DNA of 64,000 nt. Origin: Paenibacillus protaetiae. Lineage in GTDB: Bacteria > Bacillota > Bacilli > Paenibacillales > Paenibacillaceae. Positions within the stretch are counted from its first letter, which is position 1. The number at the start of each line of letters is the position of its first letter. The notes beneath the pieces are model-generated. The model worked only from the letters and a program-made list of their open reading frames with translations. It was not told where the DNA came from and ran no database searches. Position numbers and translations under genes: made by a program. Positions 38,036-48,292 of this stretch are shown piece by piece. The stretch covers positions 3,282,001 to 3,346,000 of the forward strand of contig NZ_CP035492.1 of NCBI RefSeq assembly GCF_004135365.1. Reading direction: 5' to 3'.

Positions 38036-39682
38036 TTGATCTCATCCGCTTTTAGGAATGCCTGGACGGACATCAAGAAGCTTAAGCACGAGCCTGTATT
38101 GGCGATTATGATTGCTGCCGTTATTCTCTCGACCAGCTATTTCGTAGTCTGGCCGATCGCCAAGGTTGTCGGCTACCCGAAGGCGGCCGATTATTTGCAG
38201 CTGCTGACAAATGCCAGATGGTTTCAGGCAGCGCTCAACAGTTTATTTATGACGGTGATTTCTACGCTGTCTTGTACCGCAGTGGCCTTCTTATTCGCTT
38301 ATGCCGTTGCCAGACTGGACGTGCCGCTGAAAGGCCTGTTCCGTTTCATTACGCTGCTGCCTATCGTCTCGCCGCCATTCATCGTGGCGTTGTCCTATAT
38401 CCTTTTGTTTGGCAGACAGGGCCTTATCTCGCAGCGGCTGCTTCATCTTAACATCGACATCTACGGCTGGCAGGGACTGTGGCTTGTCCAGACGATTACT
38501 TTTTTTCCATATGCTTATGCTGTCATTTATGGCGTGATGAAGTTCGCTTCCGTGCAGCTGGAGTATGCAGCCTGCAATCTCGGAGCGACACGCTGGCAGG
38601 CGTTCCGGCATATCTTCCTTCCGCTGTGCCGGCCGGGCATTGCCGGGGGAGCGCTCATTGCAGCGATGAACGTGCTTGCCGACTTTGGCAACCCGATGAT
38701 TATCGGGGGAAACTTCACGCTGCTGCCAACTGAAGCTTATATGCAGATGTCCAGCTGGTTCGACTTGTCGTCGGCGTCGGTGCTGTCGACGGCTTTACTG
38801 CTGCCGGCGGTTACGATATTTTTCGTGAACCGGGTTTGGGTGGGCAAACGCTCTTACGTCACGGTAACCGGCAAAGCTTCCGGGCTCCGGCCTTACCCGG
38901 TGCCGTTTGCGGTGAAGTGGGGGCTGTTCGCCTGCTGCCTGCTGATTTCGCTGTTTGTGCTCACGGTATACGGGGTGTTGTTTTACGGCGCTTTTACGAA
39001 AACATGGGGCTACGATTGGAGCTTTACGCTGCACAATCTGAAATATGTGTCGGCCAAAGGGCCGGAGCTGTACAACAGCATCCGGTATGCGCTGTTCGCC
39101 TCGCTCGCCGCGGTTGCTTTCGGGATGGTATTGGCTTACCTGGTGCAGCGCAGGCAGACCGGCGTAAACCGCCTTATCGATCTGCTTGCAATATTGCCCG
39201 GCGCAGTGCCCGGCGTCTTTCTAGGCCTTGGCTTTGCGCTTGCATTCAACCAGCCTCCGGTCGAACTGAGCGGGACTTCCGCCATTATGGTGCTTGCGCT
39301 CCTGTTCTGGAACTTGCCGGCTTGTTACAGCGCATGCCTGGCCGGCCTTCAGCAGATCGGCAAGTCGCTGGATGAAGCATCGCTGAATATGGGAGCCGGC
39401 AGCTTCGGCACCTTCCGCTTTGTGCTGCTGCCTTTGTTAAGAGGGCCGCTGCTGTCTGCGCTTTCCGTATCGTTTCTCCGTTCGGTCACATGCCTTAGCG
39501 TCATCATTTTTATTTATTCCGTTCATACAGCGGTCGGAACGGTATCGATCTTAAGCCTTGTGCAAAGCGGCATCTGGGGAGGGGCTTCCGCGTTTACGGC
39601 TGTGCTGATCAGCCTGGCGTTTGCGGTGCTCGCCGCGTCCCGCTGGATTCCAGCTATATTGAATCGGAGGAAGCCATCATGA
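38036..39682 (+). CDS. Two-domain ABC transporter permease
   Basis: A 548-residue membrane protein contains two permease halves, with EAA loops AACNLGATRWQAFRHIFLPL (about residue 180) and ASLNMGAGSFGTFRFVLLPL (about residue 450). It is the FbpB/PhnU-V fused type, as in the first operon. The start is TTG 38036 with GAGGCGGG just upstream; no ATG is suitably placed. It overlaps the ATPase gene by 4 bases (ATGA). Confidence 0.92.
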   Translation: MISSAFRNAWTDIKKLKHEPVLAIMIAAVILSTSYFVVWPIAKVVGYPKAADYLQLLTNARWFQAALNSLFMTVISTLSCTAVAFLFAYAVARLDVPLKGLFRFITLLPIVSPPFIVALSYILLFGRQGLISQRLLHLNIDIYGWQGLWLVQTITFFPYAYAVIYGVMKFASVQLEYAACNLGATRWQAFRHIFLPLCRPGIAGGALIAAMNVLADFGNPMIIGGNFTLLPTEAYMQMSSWFDLSSASVLSTALLLPAVTIFFVNRVWVGKRSYVTVTGKASGLRPYPVPFAVKWGLFACCLLISLFVLTVYGVLFYGAFTKTWGYDWSFTLHNLKYVSAKGPELYNSIRYALFASLAAVAFGMVLAYLVQRRQTGVNRLIDLLAILPGAVPGVFLGLGFALAFNQPPVELSGTSAIMVLALLFWNLPACYSACLAGLQQIGKSLDEASLNMGAGSFGTFRFVLLPLLRGPLLSALSVSFLRSVTCLSVIIFIYSVHTAVGTVSILSLVQSGIWGGASAFTAVLISLAFAVLAASRWIPAILNRRKPS

Positions 39683-40767
39683 ACATAGCCGAACCGCATA
39701 TCCGGATTACAAACGTTTCCAAGAGCTTTGGCTCCTTCGCCGCGCTGCACGGAATTTCGCTGGACATTCCGTCCGGGAGCTTCACAACATTGCTTGGGCC
39801 AAGCGGCTGCGGCAAAACAACACTGCTGCGGCTGATTGCGGGCTTCGACGAGCCCGACAGCGGGGATATTTGGATCGAAGGGGCTAAAGTAAACGGGCTT
39901 CCCCCTTTCCGGCGCAATACGCCGCTCGTGTTCCAGGAATATGCGCTGTTCCCGCATATGACCGTATTTGACAATATCGCTTACGGGCTGAAATTGCAAA
40001 AAAAGCCGCGAGAAGCTGTCCGGCAAAAAGTGGACGAGATGCTTGGCATGTTTGGCCTTGCAGGCATGGAGGGAAGGCTGCCCCAGCAGCTAAGCGGCGG
40101 GCAGCAGCAGCGTGTAGCTTTTGCCCGTGCGCTCGCTACAGGGCACCGCGTCCTGCTGATGGATGAGCCGCTAAGCAACCTCGATGCCAAAATGCGGGTC
40201 GAAGTCCGCAGCGAGCTGCGGGAGCTGCAGCGCCGTGCCGGCATAACCGCCGTGTTTGTAACCCATGATCAGGACGAAGCATTGTCGCTTTCGGACCATA
40301 TCGCCGTGTTTGACAAAGGGCGCATCCGCCAGGCAGGCACGCCTTTGGACGTCTATTTTAAGCCCCGTGACCGCTTCGTGGCCGATTTTGTAGGTACAGC
40401 CAACTTCATCCCGGGGGTAGTCGTCGCAGCCGAAGCGCAGGAGCTGATTGTGCGGAGCGAAATTTCCGTGTTCCGGGTGAATCGGGATGACGCCGGCTCA
40501 TTCCGCTCCGGGGACGCGATTACAATGGTCATCCGGCCGGAATGCATCTCGATATCGGCGGAGACAGAGGGGGCTGACGGGCTGATCGGCGATATTATAA
40601 GCAGCAGTTTTCTCGGGCGGATGATTCGTTACCGTGTCCAGTGCGGTTCGTTAACCTTTATCGTAGATGACGCGAATCCGGGCGCTGGAGGCGCACTTAG
40701 CGGCACGGTCAGCCTGCATCCCGATCCCGGTAAAATCCACGTGCTGCCGGAAGAGCGGAAGCTGTAA
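39679..40767 (+). CDS. ABC transporter ATP-binding protein
   Basis: Walker A GPSGCGKTT is at residues 40-48, the signature QLSGGQQQR and Walker B LLMDEPLSNLDA follow, then the switch region VTHDQDEAL. A TOBE domain (about 240-360) closes the 362-residue protein. It is the PotA/FbpC type and energises the permease with which it overlaps. Confidence 0.95.
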   Translation: MNIAEPHIRITNVSKSFGSFAALHGISLDIPSGSFTTLLGPSGCGKTTLLRLIAGFDEPDSGDIWIEGAKVNGLPPFRRNTPLVFQEYALFPHMTVFDNIAYGLKLQKKPREAVRQKVDEMLGMFGLAGMEGRLPQQLSGGQQQRVAFARALATGHRVLLMDEPLSNLDAKMRVEVRSELRELQRRAGITAVFVTHDQDEALSLSDHIAVFDKGRIRQAGTPLDVYFKPRDRFVADFVGTANFIPGVVVAAEAQELIVRSEISVFRVNRDDAGSFRSGDAITMVIRPECISISAETEGADGLIGDIISSSFLGRMIRYRVQCGSLTFIVDDANPGAGGALSGTVSLHPDPGKIHVLPEERKL

Positions 40768-40788
40768 TTTAGCATAGGAAAGAAAGCG

Positions 40789-41745
40789 GTGATCACCTTG
40801 CAGGCCACTGTAAATTTTATCAATGTCGGATGGGGCGACGCGCAGCTGATCCGGCTGCCGTCGGGAGCAGCGACGCTGATTGACGGCGGGGACGGCGCCA
40901 TCGGCCCGGAACGCGACCATCCGCTGACATGGATGGACCGCCACGGCGTGAGCCGTCTCGATTGGATGATTCTGACGCACATCCATGAAGATCATTTGAA
41001 CGGGCTGCTTGACATTGCGCGCCGCTGCGAAGTAAAGCGGGCCGTTCTTCCTTATGCGCTGCCGATGCTGCCGCAAAGCCTAAAGGCATGGATCATGGCG
41101 GAGGGCCGGCATTTGGCAGCAAGGGTGTACGGGCTGCTGGAAGCTTATTCGGAGCTGATCCGTTTATTGCATGAGCAAGGGACGGATGTTCATTGGCGCA
41201 GCGAATATGGAGGGCCGTCCGGCCAGGCTGTCTGGGCAGAAGACGGATACACGCTCGCCCATCTGTATCCGTGGCAGGAAGACCCGTTGCCGGGACTTGG
41301 CTTATTGCATGACGCGGCACAGAATGCCGCTGCTGAGCCGGAAGCGGCATCCGCTGCGCTGGAGCGATTTTTCAGCTTGTCCAATGACGACAGCTCCGTT
41401 TACCGTCTTGTCCATGCGGAGGATCCGTCCGGCGGCATATTGCTCGGAGGCGATCAGCTGATCCCCGGATGGGAACGCATCGCGAAGCGGACGGAATTGA
41501 GAAGCCGGGTATGGAAAGTGCCGCACCATGGCTTGGAGGACGGATTTCAAGCTGCTCAGCTGTCTGAGATCCGTCCGGAGATCTGTGTAATAACGGTTTG
41601 CAAGGAGCGGGCAATGCCGCAGCAGGAGCGGTGGGATAAGCTGCACGCTGAATCGGGCGCAGCTATCCATTTGACAGGCAGCGTGAAAGCAGGGGAGCGG
41701 GTCCCGCTGACGGACGGGCCGATCGGGACATGGATCGGCGGCTGA
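40789..41745 (+). CDS. ComEC/Rec2-like MBL-fold hydrolase
   Basis: The protein of 318 residues lacks membrane helices but has the MBL domain of the ComEC-like group: FINVGWGDAQLIRLPSG, LIDGGDG, THIHEDHLNG, a long insertion, then KVPHHGLEDGF and a final short segment. Soluble members are presumed phosphodiesterases or nucleases. GTG 40789 is used, with AGGAAAG upstream. It sits between the ATPase and an inositol-monophosphatase-family gene in the second import operon, as a different MBL enzyme does in the first. Confidence 0.85.
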   Translation: MITLQATVNFINVGWGDAQLIRLPSGAATLIDGGDGAIGPERDHPLTWMDRHGVSRLDWMILTHIHEDHLNGLLDIARRCEVKRAVLPYALPMLPQSLKAWIMAEGRHLAARVYGLLEAYSELIRLLHEQGTDVHWRSEYGGPSGQAVWAEDGYTLAHLYPWQEDPLPGLGLLHDAAQNAAAEPEAASAALERFFSLSNDDSSVYRLVHAEDPSGGILLGGDQLIPGWERIAKRTELRSRVWKVPHHGLEDGFQAAQLSEIRPEICVITVCKERAMPQQERWDKLHAESGAAIHLTGSVKAGERVPLTDGPIGTWIGG

Positions 41746-41811
41746 TCAGGCTGCCCGCTGCCGGCGGATAGAAGACAAGCAGCTTATTTTTTACATAATG
41801 GAGGAGAGTCC

Positions 41812-42642
41812 ATGAGCGAAGAGCATACATACAGCAGGTCTATACTGGAATCCGCCATTCGTTATGCACGGGATGCCGGAGAACATATTTTGCACAGCAT
41901 GACACAGCCTTACGATATGCACGACAAAGTCAATTTGTCCGACTTAGTGACGGCCGTCGACTTGCAGTCCGAGTCGATTATCCGCAGCAGCATCGGCAGA
42001 GATTACCCGGAGCATTGGATTGTATCCGAGGAGTCGGACGGGAGCCGCGATGTATTTGATTTGATGAAACAGCCGGCCCCGGGTTACGGCTGGATTGTAG
42101 ACCCTATTGACGGCACTATTAACTTTGTCCACGGCATTCCGCATTTTGCCATTTCCATCGGGGTGATCGAGGACGGGCAATTGCTTCACGGGGTCGTTTA
42201 TAATCCGTGCACACAAGAGCTGTATCACGCCACGAGGGGAGAAGGCGCTTACTGCAACGGAACGCGCCTTCAGGCAAGCGGGGAACGGCAGATCGGCAAC
42301 GCGGTTCTGGCGACCGGCTTTCCTGCAGCGGACTGGTGCAGCGATTCCTTGAATGCAGCGCGCATTAAAGGCGTTGCCGGTACGGCCCGCAACATTCGGA
42401 TATTGGGATCTGCCAGCCTGGACCTGTGCCTGGTTGCGTCCGGCCGGCTGACCGGCTTCTGGCATGACGGGCTTTATCCATGGGATGTTGCAGCCGGCGT
42501 TCTGATCGTCCGGGAGGCGGGCGGAGCCGTAACGAATGCTTCAGGAGAGCCATTTGCATTAAGCGACCGGACGCTTGCGGCATCCAACCCGAAGCTGCAG
42601 GATGCATTATTGTCTTTGATTGGCTGCAAGGTCGAATCATAA
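41812..42642 (+). CDS. Inositol monophosphatase family protein
   Basis: The 276-residue enzyme has the metal-binding motifs WIVSEESDG (Glu), WIVDPIDGTINFVHG (the DPIDGT core) and YPWDVAAGVLIVREAGG. The family removes phosphate from inositol, histidinol, fructose bisphosphate, sulphated nucleotides (CysQ) and others. GGAGGAG precedes the ATG. It ends the second import operon and parallels the HAD phosphatases of the first. Confidence 0.93.
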   Translation: MSEEHTYSRSILESAIRYARDAGEHILHSMTQPYDMHDKVNLSDLVTAVDLQSESIIRSSIGRDYPEHWIVSEESDGSRDVFDLMKQPAPGYGWIVDPIDGTINFVHGIPHFAISIGVIEDGQLLHGVVYNPCTQELYHATRGEGAYCNGTRLQASGERQIGNAVLATGFPAADWCSDSLNAARIKGVAGTARNIRILGSASLDLCLVASGRLTGFWHDGLYPWDVAAGVLIVREAGGAVTNASGEPFALSDRTLAASNPKLQDALLSLIGCKVES

Positions 42643-42748
42643 GGATGAAGCCGGGCGAACGGGGTTAGTAGCCGCGTCCAAGACCGGCTGCTGCACCGCT
42701 TCTCCCCATGCCGCACAGCCGGCTCCATCTGCTGAAGGCGGCATGCCA

Positions 42749-42785
42749 AATCGCCCGGTCCTGAACTTCGGAGGACCGGGCGATT
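42749..42785. terminator. Terminator between convergent operon and giant gene
   Basis: AATCGCCCGGTCC and GGACCGGGCGATT pair perfectly around an 11-nt loop, between the phosphatase stop and the stop of the minus-strand SBBP/DUF11 gene. Confidence 0.75.
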
Positions 42786-42791
42786 ATGTCT

Positions 42792-45700
42792 TTATTCTTC
42801 TTCCTCGGCGATGACCCTCACCGAAGCGGTTGCTTCCCGAGCCGGGCCATTATCGGATACAAGTGTGACAGGGCTTGCAATTAAAGTATCTTCGTCTACA
42901 TCCGGAAGCACGAACGGAACGCGTATAATATGGCATGCTCCAACCGCAAATTGTTCAATATGCACTTGTAGGTTAAACAGCGTGCCGGTTATCCGCGTGT
43001 TCAATAACGGCACATTCCCCGTATTACAAGCTTGGATAGTGAAAATCACCGTTTCTCCGGGCCTTCCGGACGGGCGGTCAACCGTTTCGGTCAGCGATGC
43101 GTTCGGCAAAGACTGTATCTCAATGATAACATCCTCTTGCTGAAGAGGCGTCTGGTCGGAAAATTTCGAGACAATGTTGCGGATCTGTGTTCCGCCCTGT
43201 GTTCCGGCCGGTATAGCTAACTGCAAAGTGAATACGCGTACTTCTCCCGGCGCTAACGATGGAATAACCGTACGGAAGCCAAGCGTCTGATCGAAGACAT
43301 GCACATTAGTTAGTGCGGCATTTGTAACGTTCGTGACCGTAATTGTTTTGATTACCGTCTCTCCGGGCGCCGGAGACTCCGGAGCCGCTTCGACTTCCAG
43401 TTCAGGCAGTTCGGCCGGCTTGGCAACCGTCACTCTTGCTTCGTCCTCTGCAGGGAGCGAGCCAGGGGGCTGTTCCGGCCAAGTGACCGTGACGCGGTTG
43501 GCGATAACGGTTCCTTGAGCAGCGTCCGAAGGCACTGAATACTCCACATGGACGGTTGCTGTCCGGCCTGGCGCGATGGCTTCAATGGTAAACTGCTGTC
43601 CGGTCAACGAGTCTTGTATGTTGACGTTGGTGGCCGGGTTCTCGCCGGTGTTCGTGACTTCGATCGTATACCGGATCGTATTGCCCGGCAAGACAGCGCT
43701 CCGGTCCGGAAGTTTCCGCACGGTAAGGGTTGTTTCCGGCGAAGGCTCCTGAACGGTAATCTCTGCTGTGGTTTCTACTTCCGGCGATTGATCCGAGGAG
43801 GCGGTGAGAACGTTCCGGATCATACTGCCGGCCTCCGCGTCTGCTGGAATGGTGAAGGTGAACGTTAACGTAATCGTATCATTTGCGGGCAAAAGAGGAA
43901 TCGTCTCGTTCAGCCCAAGCAGCGCATCGGTCAATACAATATTCGTCTGAGGGACGCCCAGCAAATTCGTCACGGTCAGCGTATAGGTGACCGTCTCTCC
44001 CGGCTTCGCTGCATTGCGGTCCGGAATTTTATGAATGAGCAGCGACGGGCCGGGAGGTTCCTGCACCGTAACCTCTGCTGCGGTTTCCGCCTCCGGCGAC
44101 TGATCCGATGAGGCTGTGAGCACATTCCGGATGAGGCTGCCGGGTTCTGCATCTGCAGGAACGGTAAACGTTAACGTCAAGTTAATAGTTTCATTGGGCA
44201 GCAGAACAGGAATCGTCTGGCTTAGCCCCAGCAGATCGTCGACGAGGAGGACGTTCGTTTGAGAAGTGCTTAACAAATTCGTTACGGACAGCGTATAGGT
44301 GACGGTTTCGCCTGGCGCAGCCGCATTGCGGTCCGGAAGCTTAAGGATAAGCAGCAGCGGCCCCGGAGGCGCCACTACGGTAACGTCCGCATCTGTCACC
44401 TGCGGCGGGGTCTGATCCGATTCCACGATGAATGTATTGTGAATAACACTGCCGATTTCTGCATCCAGAGGAGTGTTGAACGTTAATGATAACGTAATGG
44501 TTTCGTTGGGCTGCAATAACGGGATCGTCTCGTTAAATCCCAGCAATTCGTCGATCAGAACGACATTCGTCTGTGGAACGTCCAGCAAATTCGTTACGGT
44601 TAAGGTATAGACAATTTCTTCGCCGGGAAGCGCCGCCGCACGATCAGGCTGCTTCAGCAGCGACAGCCCGAACCCGGTTACTGTCACGACAGCTTCAACA
44701 TCCTGAGGTCCGGTCTCGCCCGTTTCAACCTTAAGAATGTTCACGATGTCCGACCCAAGAAGAACGTCTCGCGGAACCGTAAATGTAAACAGATGCTCGC
44801 GGACTTCTCCGACCGCCAGATCGGGCACGGCTTCATCAATACCGAGAACCGGATCAATAATCCGAATGCCGGTCAAAGGCACATTGCCGATGTTTTGAAG
44901 CAGAACGATATACCGGATCGTTTGCCCGGGTACGACGCTGAATGTCTCCGGAAATTTGGCGATCCCTAGACGCGGATCGTCCGGCACCGTTATTTCCGTA
45001 CTGGCGGAGACATCGCCCGTCGGCTCGCTGGAGGCTATCGCTGTGTTGGTATACGTTTGAGGGTTTACTTCCAGCGGAACGACGAACGGCACCACAAAAA
45101 ATTGCGCTTCTCCAGGGAAGAGAGAAGGAATTACAACATCAAATCCGGTAAGATCATCTGTCACATGGACATTGAAAAGGTCCGAATTTCCGGTGTTGAT
45201 CACTTCGATCGTAAAATGGACCGTTTCTCCCGGAAAAACGATATTCCGATCCGCTGTCTTAAAGATATCCAGTCTAGGGACAGGCAGTACCTCGACCACC
45301 GTTCCGATTTCTTCCGGCGGCAAATTGTCGGCGATAATCGTTACGGTATTGGCAATGGACAGCCCCGCCTGCGCGTCCGGAGGAATTTGGAATGCCCACT
45401 CGATGACGAACTCCGCTCCGGGCGGAATACTGTCGATGAATTCATTCAGCCCAAGCAGCGGGTCAAACAGATGGATATGGGCCAGATCGGCATCGCCATT
45501 GTTGCCGAGCCTTATCGTAAATATGACTGTATCGCCCGGAAAGGCAGCCGGCGGATTTACAGTTTTGACAGCCTCTAAAATAGGTGTTCCTGTGACAAGA
45601 ATTTCCGAATCTGCTTCAAGCGGCGGACCGGTGATTTGATCGGAGGTGACAAATACTATATTTCTAAGGATTCCAAGCGGCTGCTCGAAAGGAACGATAT

Positions 45701-47941
45701 AGGTGAATTGGACGATATGGGTCGAAAAGGGAGGAATGAACGGAATGATTTCAAAAATACCGAGCAGCGGATCATTTACTGTCACATTCGTGAGTGTGAT
45801 GGCGCTAGGGTTATGAATGTCAATGGTATAGGTTACTTGTTCGCCGCGGTTGACCTCGAACCGGTCCGGGAACTTTTTAACCGTAGTTCCCAGGCTGAGG
45901 CAGATTCTGACGATAAAGGCATCACTGCCGCCATGCAGAAAAGGCTGTACGGCGCCAGGGGTGACCGGTAGATCGAAAGAGAAGGTTTGCCCGGTGATGA
46001 ACACACAGCCGGTATGATCAACCGCAACAGCATTACCGGTGTCATTCGAGCTGCCTCCAATAAAAGTCGAGAACACCAGCTCATTGCCCGTTATGTTCAA
46101 TTGTGCGATGAAACCATCGCCGCTCCCGCTGTAAAAAGGCTGAAATGCGTCAGGAGTAACCGGGAAGTTAAAGGAACCGGTGCTTCCCGTCACATAAGCA
46201 AAGTCGGAGCGCAGCGCGATGCCATTGCCGGCATCGGATTCACTCCCGCCGAGAAAGGTAGAATATACCAGGTAATTGCCATCGAAACTTAGCTTCGTTA
46301 CAAAGGCGTCAGAGGACCCGCCGCCGTAAAACGGCTGGAATGAACCTGGCGTAACCGGAAAATCGAACGAAGTGGTGCTTCCTGTTACATAAGCCTGATT
46401 GAGCTCATCGACGGCGATGCCATGTCCCTCATCATCTCCGCTGCCTTCAAGGTAGGTCGAGTACAGAAGCACGGACCCCGTCTCGTCTAATTTCGTTACG
46501 AAGGCGGATATGACGCCGGACAAGCTGATTTGAAACGCTCCCGGTGTTGTAGGAAAGTCCGCGGAGGTGGTCAGCCCCGTGACATAGGCGTTGCCGAAGC
46601 TGTCCAGCGCGATGCCGCGCCCTTCATCAATTCCTTGACCGCCAAGGAGTACCGAATATAGAAGTGCGCTGCCGCCGGAATCCAGTTTCGTAATGAAAAC
46701 ATCCTCATTGCCGCGAGGACCAAAAGAGTTGGTGGCGGGAAAGCTGAACGTGTTGATGACAGGGCCCGTGCTGGTGGTGGCTCCCGTAATATAGGCGTTT
46801 CCGAAGTTATCGACGGTAATGGCATATCCGGTATCCGTTCCTTCTCCGCCAAGAAATGTTGAGTATTCGAGAAACCCGCCGTCCGGGCTTAATTTGGTTA
46901 CGAACGCATCTTGAGCTCCGCCAATGGACATTTGAAACGCCCCCGGCGTTACCGGAAAATCCGGTGACAAAGTCTGCCCTGTCACATAGGCGCTGCCGGC
47001 TCCATCAACCGCAATGCCCCGGCCCAAATCAAAGCTGCTGCCGCCAAGGAAAGTCGAGTATAGAAGGGCGGTTCCTTCGGCATTCACTTTGGCAACAAAA
47101 GCACTGGAAGATCCATCTTTAAAGGGCTGGAAAACCCCGGCGTAACCGGGAAATCAATGGATAACGTTTGCCCCGTCACATAGGCGTTGTCCTGGTTGTC
47201 GACAGCTATGCCATAACCAATATCCGTATCGTTGCCGCCCAGGTAAGTAGAGTAAACGAGCAGTGTCGGATCAATAATTAATTCATGCTCCTGCTGATAC
47301 CCGTCCCCGATTTCAAAGCCGTATTCACAGCCTTCTTGCTCGCCATGCAGGAGAAACCGGGTGTCCACCGGAACTTTGCGGCCATTGATCCATTGATAGC
47401 TGACAGGCTTCTTCTCCGCCAGAACGCCATGCAGCGTATGAATATGAAGATCCCCTTCGCCATTCAGAGACAGCCGGTCAGCGCCCTGGTATACAAACCG
47501 GATATTTCCGGGGTTAGCGCCGGGCTTAACGATGACATCGTATTTTAAAACGCCGTTGTCCCCATAGAAAACGAGATCGATTCCGGGCCAAAGCTCCCGA
47601 TAAGCGATCTCCTGATACGTCGGAAGCCCGGCATGCCATTTGGCCGGATCGTTCCCGATAAAATAATTGACTTTCTCTGCCGCCGGATGTTGTGCTTCCA
47701 GCCGGACATCTTTGTTTGCGCCGCGAAAATGCAGGGAGAGAGCGAGCCCCTCCTGCAGGTCCGGCTTGCGTCTGGTGAAAAGAAGCAGGACTTCGTCGGA
47801 TGAAAATCCGATTTGGCATCCGGGCTTGTTAGACAGATAATGGACGGCTTCCCGCACTTGCCCGGCGTTTTGTACAAAAGTTAACGGAGTGCTCCAGTAG
47901 CTCTTGAAGGGTGATGGGTCTTTCGTTTGATTCGCTGGCAA
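42792..47941 (-). CDS. Giant SBBP/DUF11 repeat protein, frameshifted
   Basis: About 1,715 residues in two frames. The N-terminal frame (to 47084) has the SBBP head (FVQNAGQVREAVHYL, RELWPGIDLVFYGDNG, ELIIDPTLLVYSTYLGG). The second frame (from 47087 to 42792) has six more SBBP repeats, giving about seven, then ten DUF11-like beta domains, each opening with a DR-x-x-x-PGE-x-V-x-YT pattern, and an acidic end AEEEE. One extra base at the CCCC run 47135-47138 (plus strand) joins the frames in PGVFQPF. The likely start is TTG 47941 with GGAGGG 6 bases upstream; a longer frame to 48169 is unsupported. No signal peptide is visible. It is probably a surface or spore appendage protein. Confidence 0.82.
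43740..44700 (-). repeat. Near-identical DUF11 repeat units
   Basis: Three consecutive DUF11-like domains (numbers 5-7) share long matches: LxKxPDRxAAxPGETVTYTL, TNLLxxxQTNxxLxDxLLGL, IPLLxxNxTIxLxxTFxxPA and IRNVLTASSDQSPE. The coding DNA is similar too. They are recent tandem duplicates inside the giant gene, while the outer domains are more diverged. Confidence 0.75.
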
Positions 47942-47978
47942 ACATATCCCTCCTGTCACTTGCATCTTTGGCTCCAAG

Positions 47979-48052
47979 TAAACATATACAAATATATGTT
48001 TATGGGCTGATGCGCTGCATATGACTTTATTCATTGTAAAGATCATATGCAG
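47979..48052. promoter_or_regulatory. Two palindromes upstream of the giant gene
   Basis: TAAACATATA-caaa-TATATGTTTA (47979-48002) is a perfect 10-bp inverted repeat, 38 bases before the TTG start. CTGCATATGA (48015-48024) and TCATATGCAG (48043-48052) are a second perfect 10-bp repeat 18 bases apart. Either could be a regulator site; CATA-containing sequence also recalls mother-cell sigma factor -10 boxes. No firm assignment. Confidence 0.45.
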
Positions 48053-48173
48053 TGTCTGCAGAGGCGGATTCATTCCGTGATTTGATGAATGCGGGGGGAA
48101 GGTGCCTCGGAAATATGGCGAGCGGATAGAGGACAGGCTTACTTGAATAGGATTGCCAATCATTTCCATTCCC

Positions 48174-48195
48174 GTTGTAGTCTACATAGTACAAC
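48174..48195. promoter_or_regulatory. Inverted repeat ahead of the beta-helix gene
   Basis: GTTGTA and TACAAC pair around a 10-nt centre, about 100 bases before the gene start. TATATT at 48214-48219 could be a -10 box with the repeat over the -35 region, an operator-like position. The remaining 47942-48292 gap has no gene. Confidence 0.3.
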
Positions 48196-48292
48196 AGGAA
48201 GTCGGAATAACGCTATATTCCTGCTCTTCATCACCGATACAATAATGCCAATGGGCTTATCATTCATGCCGGAATCGGAAGGAACGTGAACG

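Noticed and set aside
43333-45639. Plus-strand open frames within the DUF11 region
   Set aside because: They are mirror frames of the repeat domains and recur with the repeat period; not genes.
42792-47941. Repetitive DNA as a possible CRISPR or minisatellite array
   Set aside because: The repeats are protein domain length and in frame within one gene.
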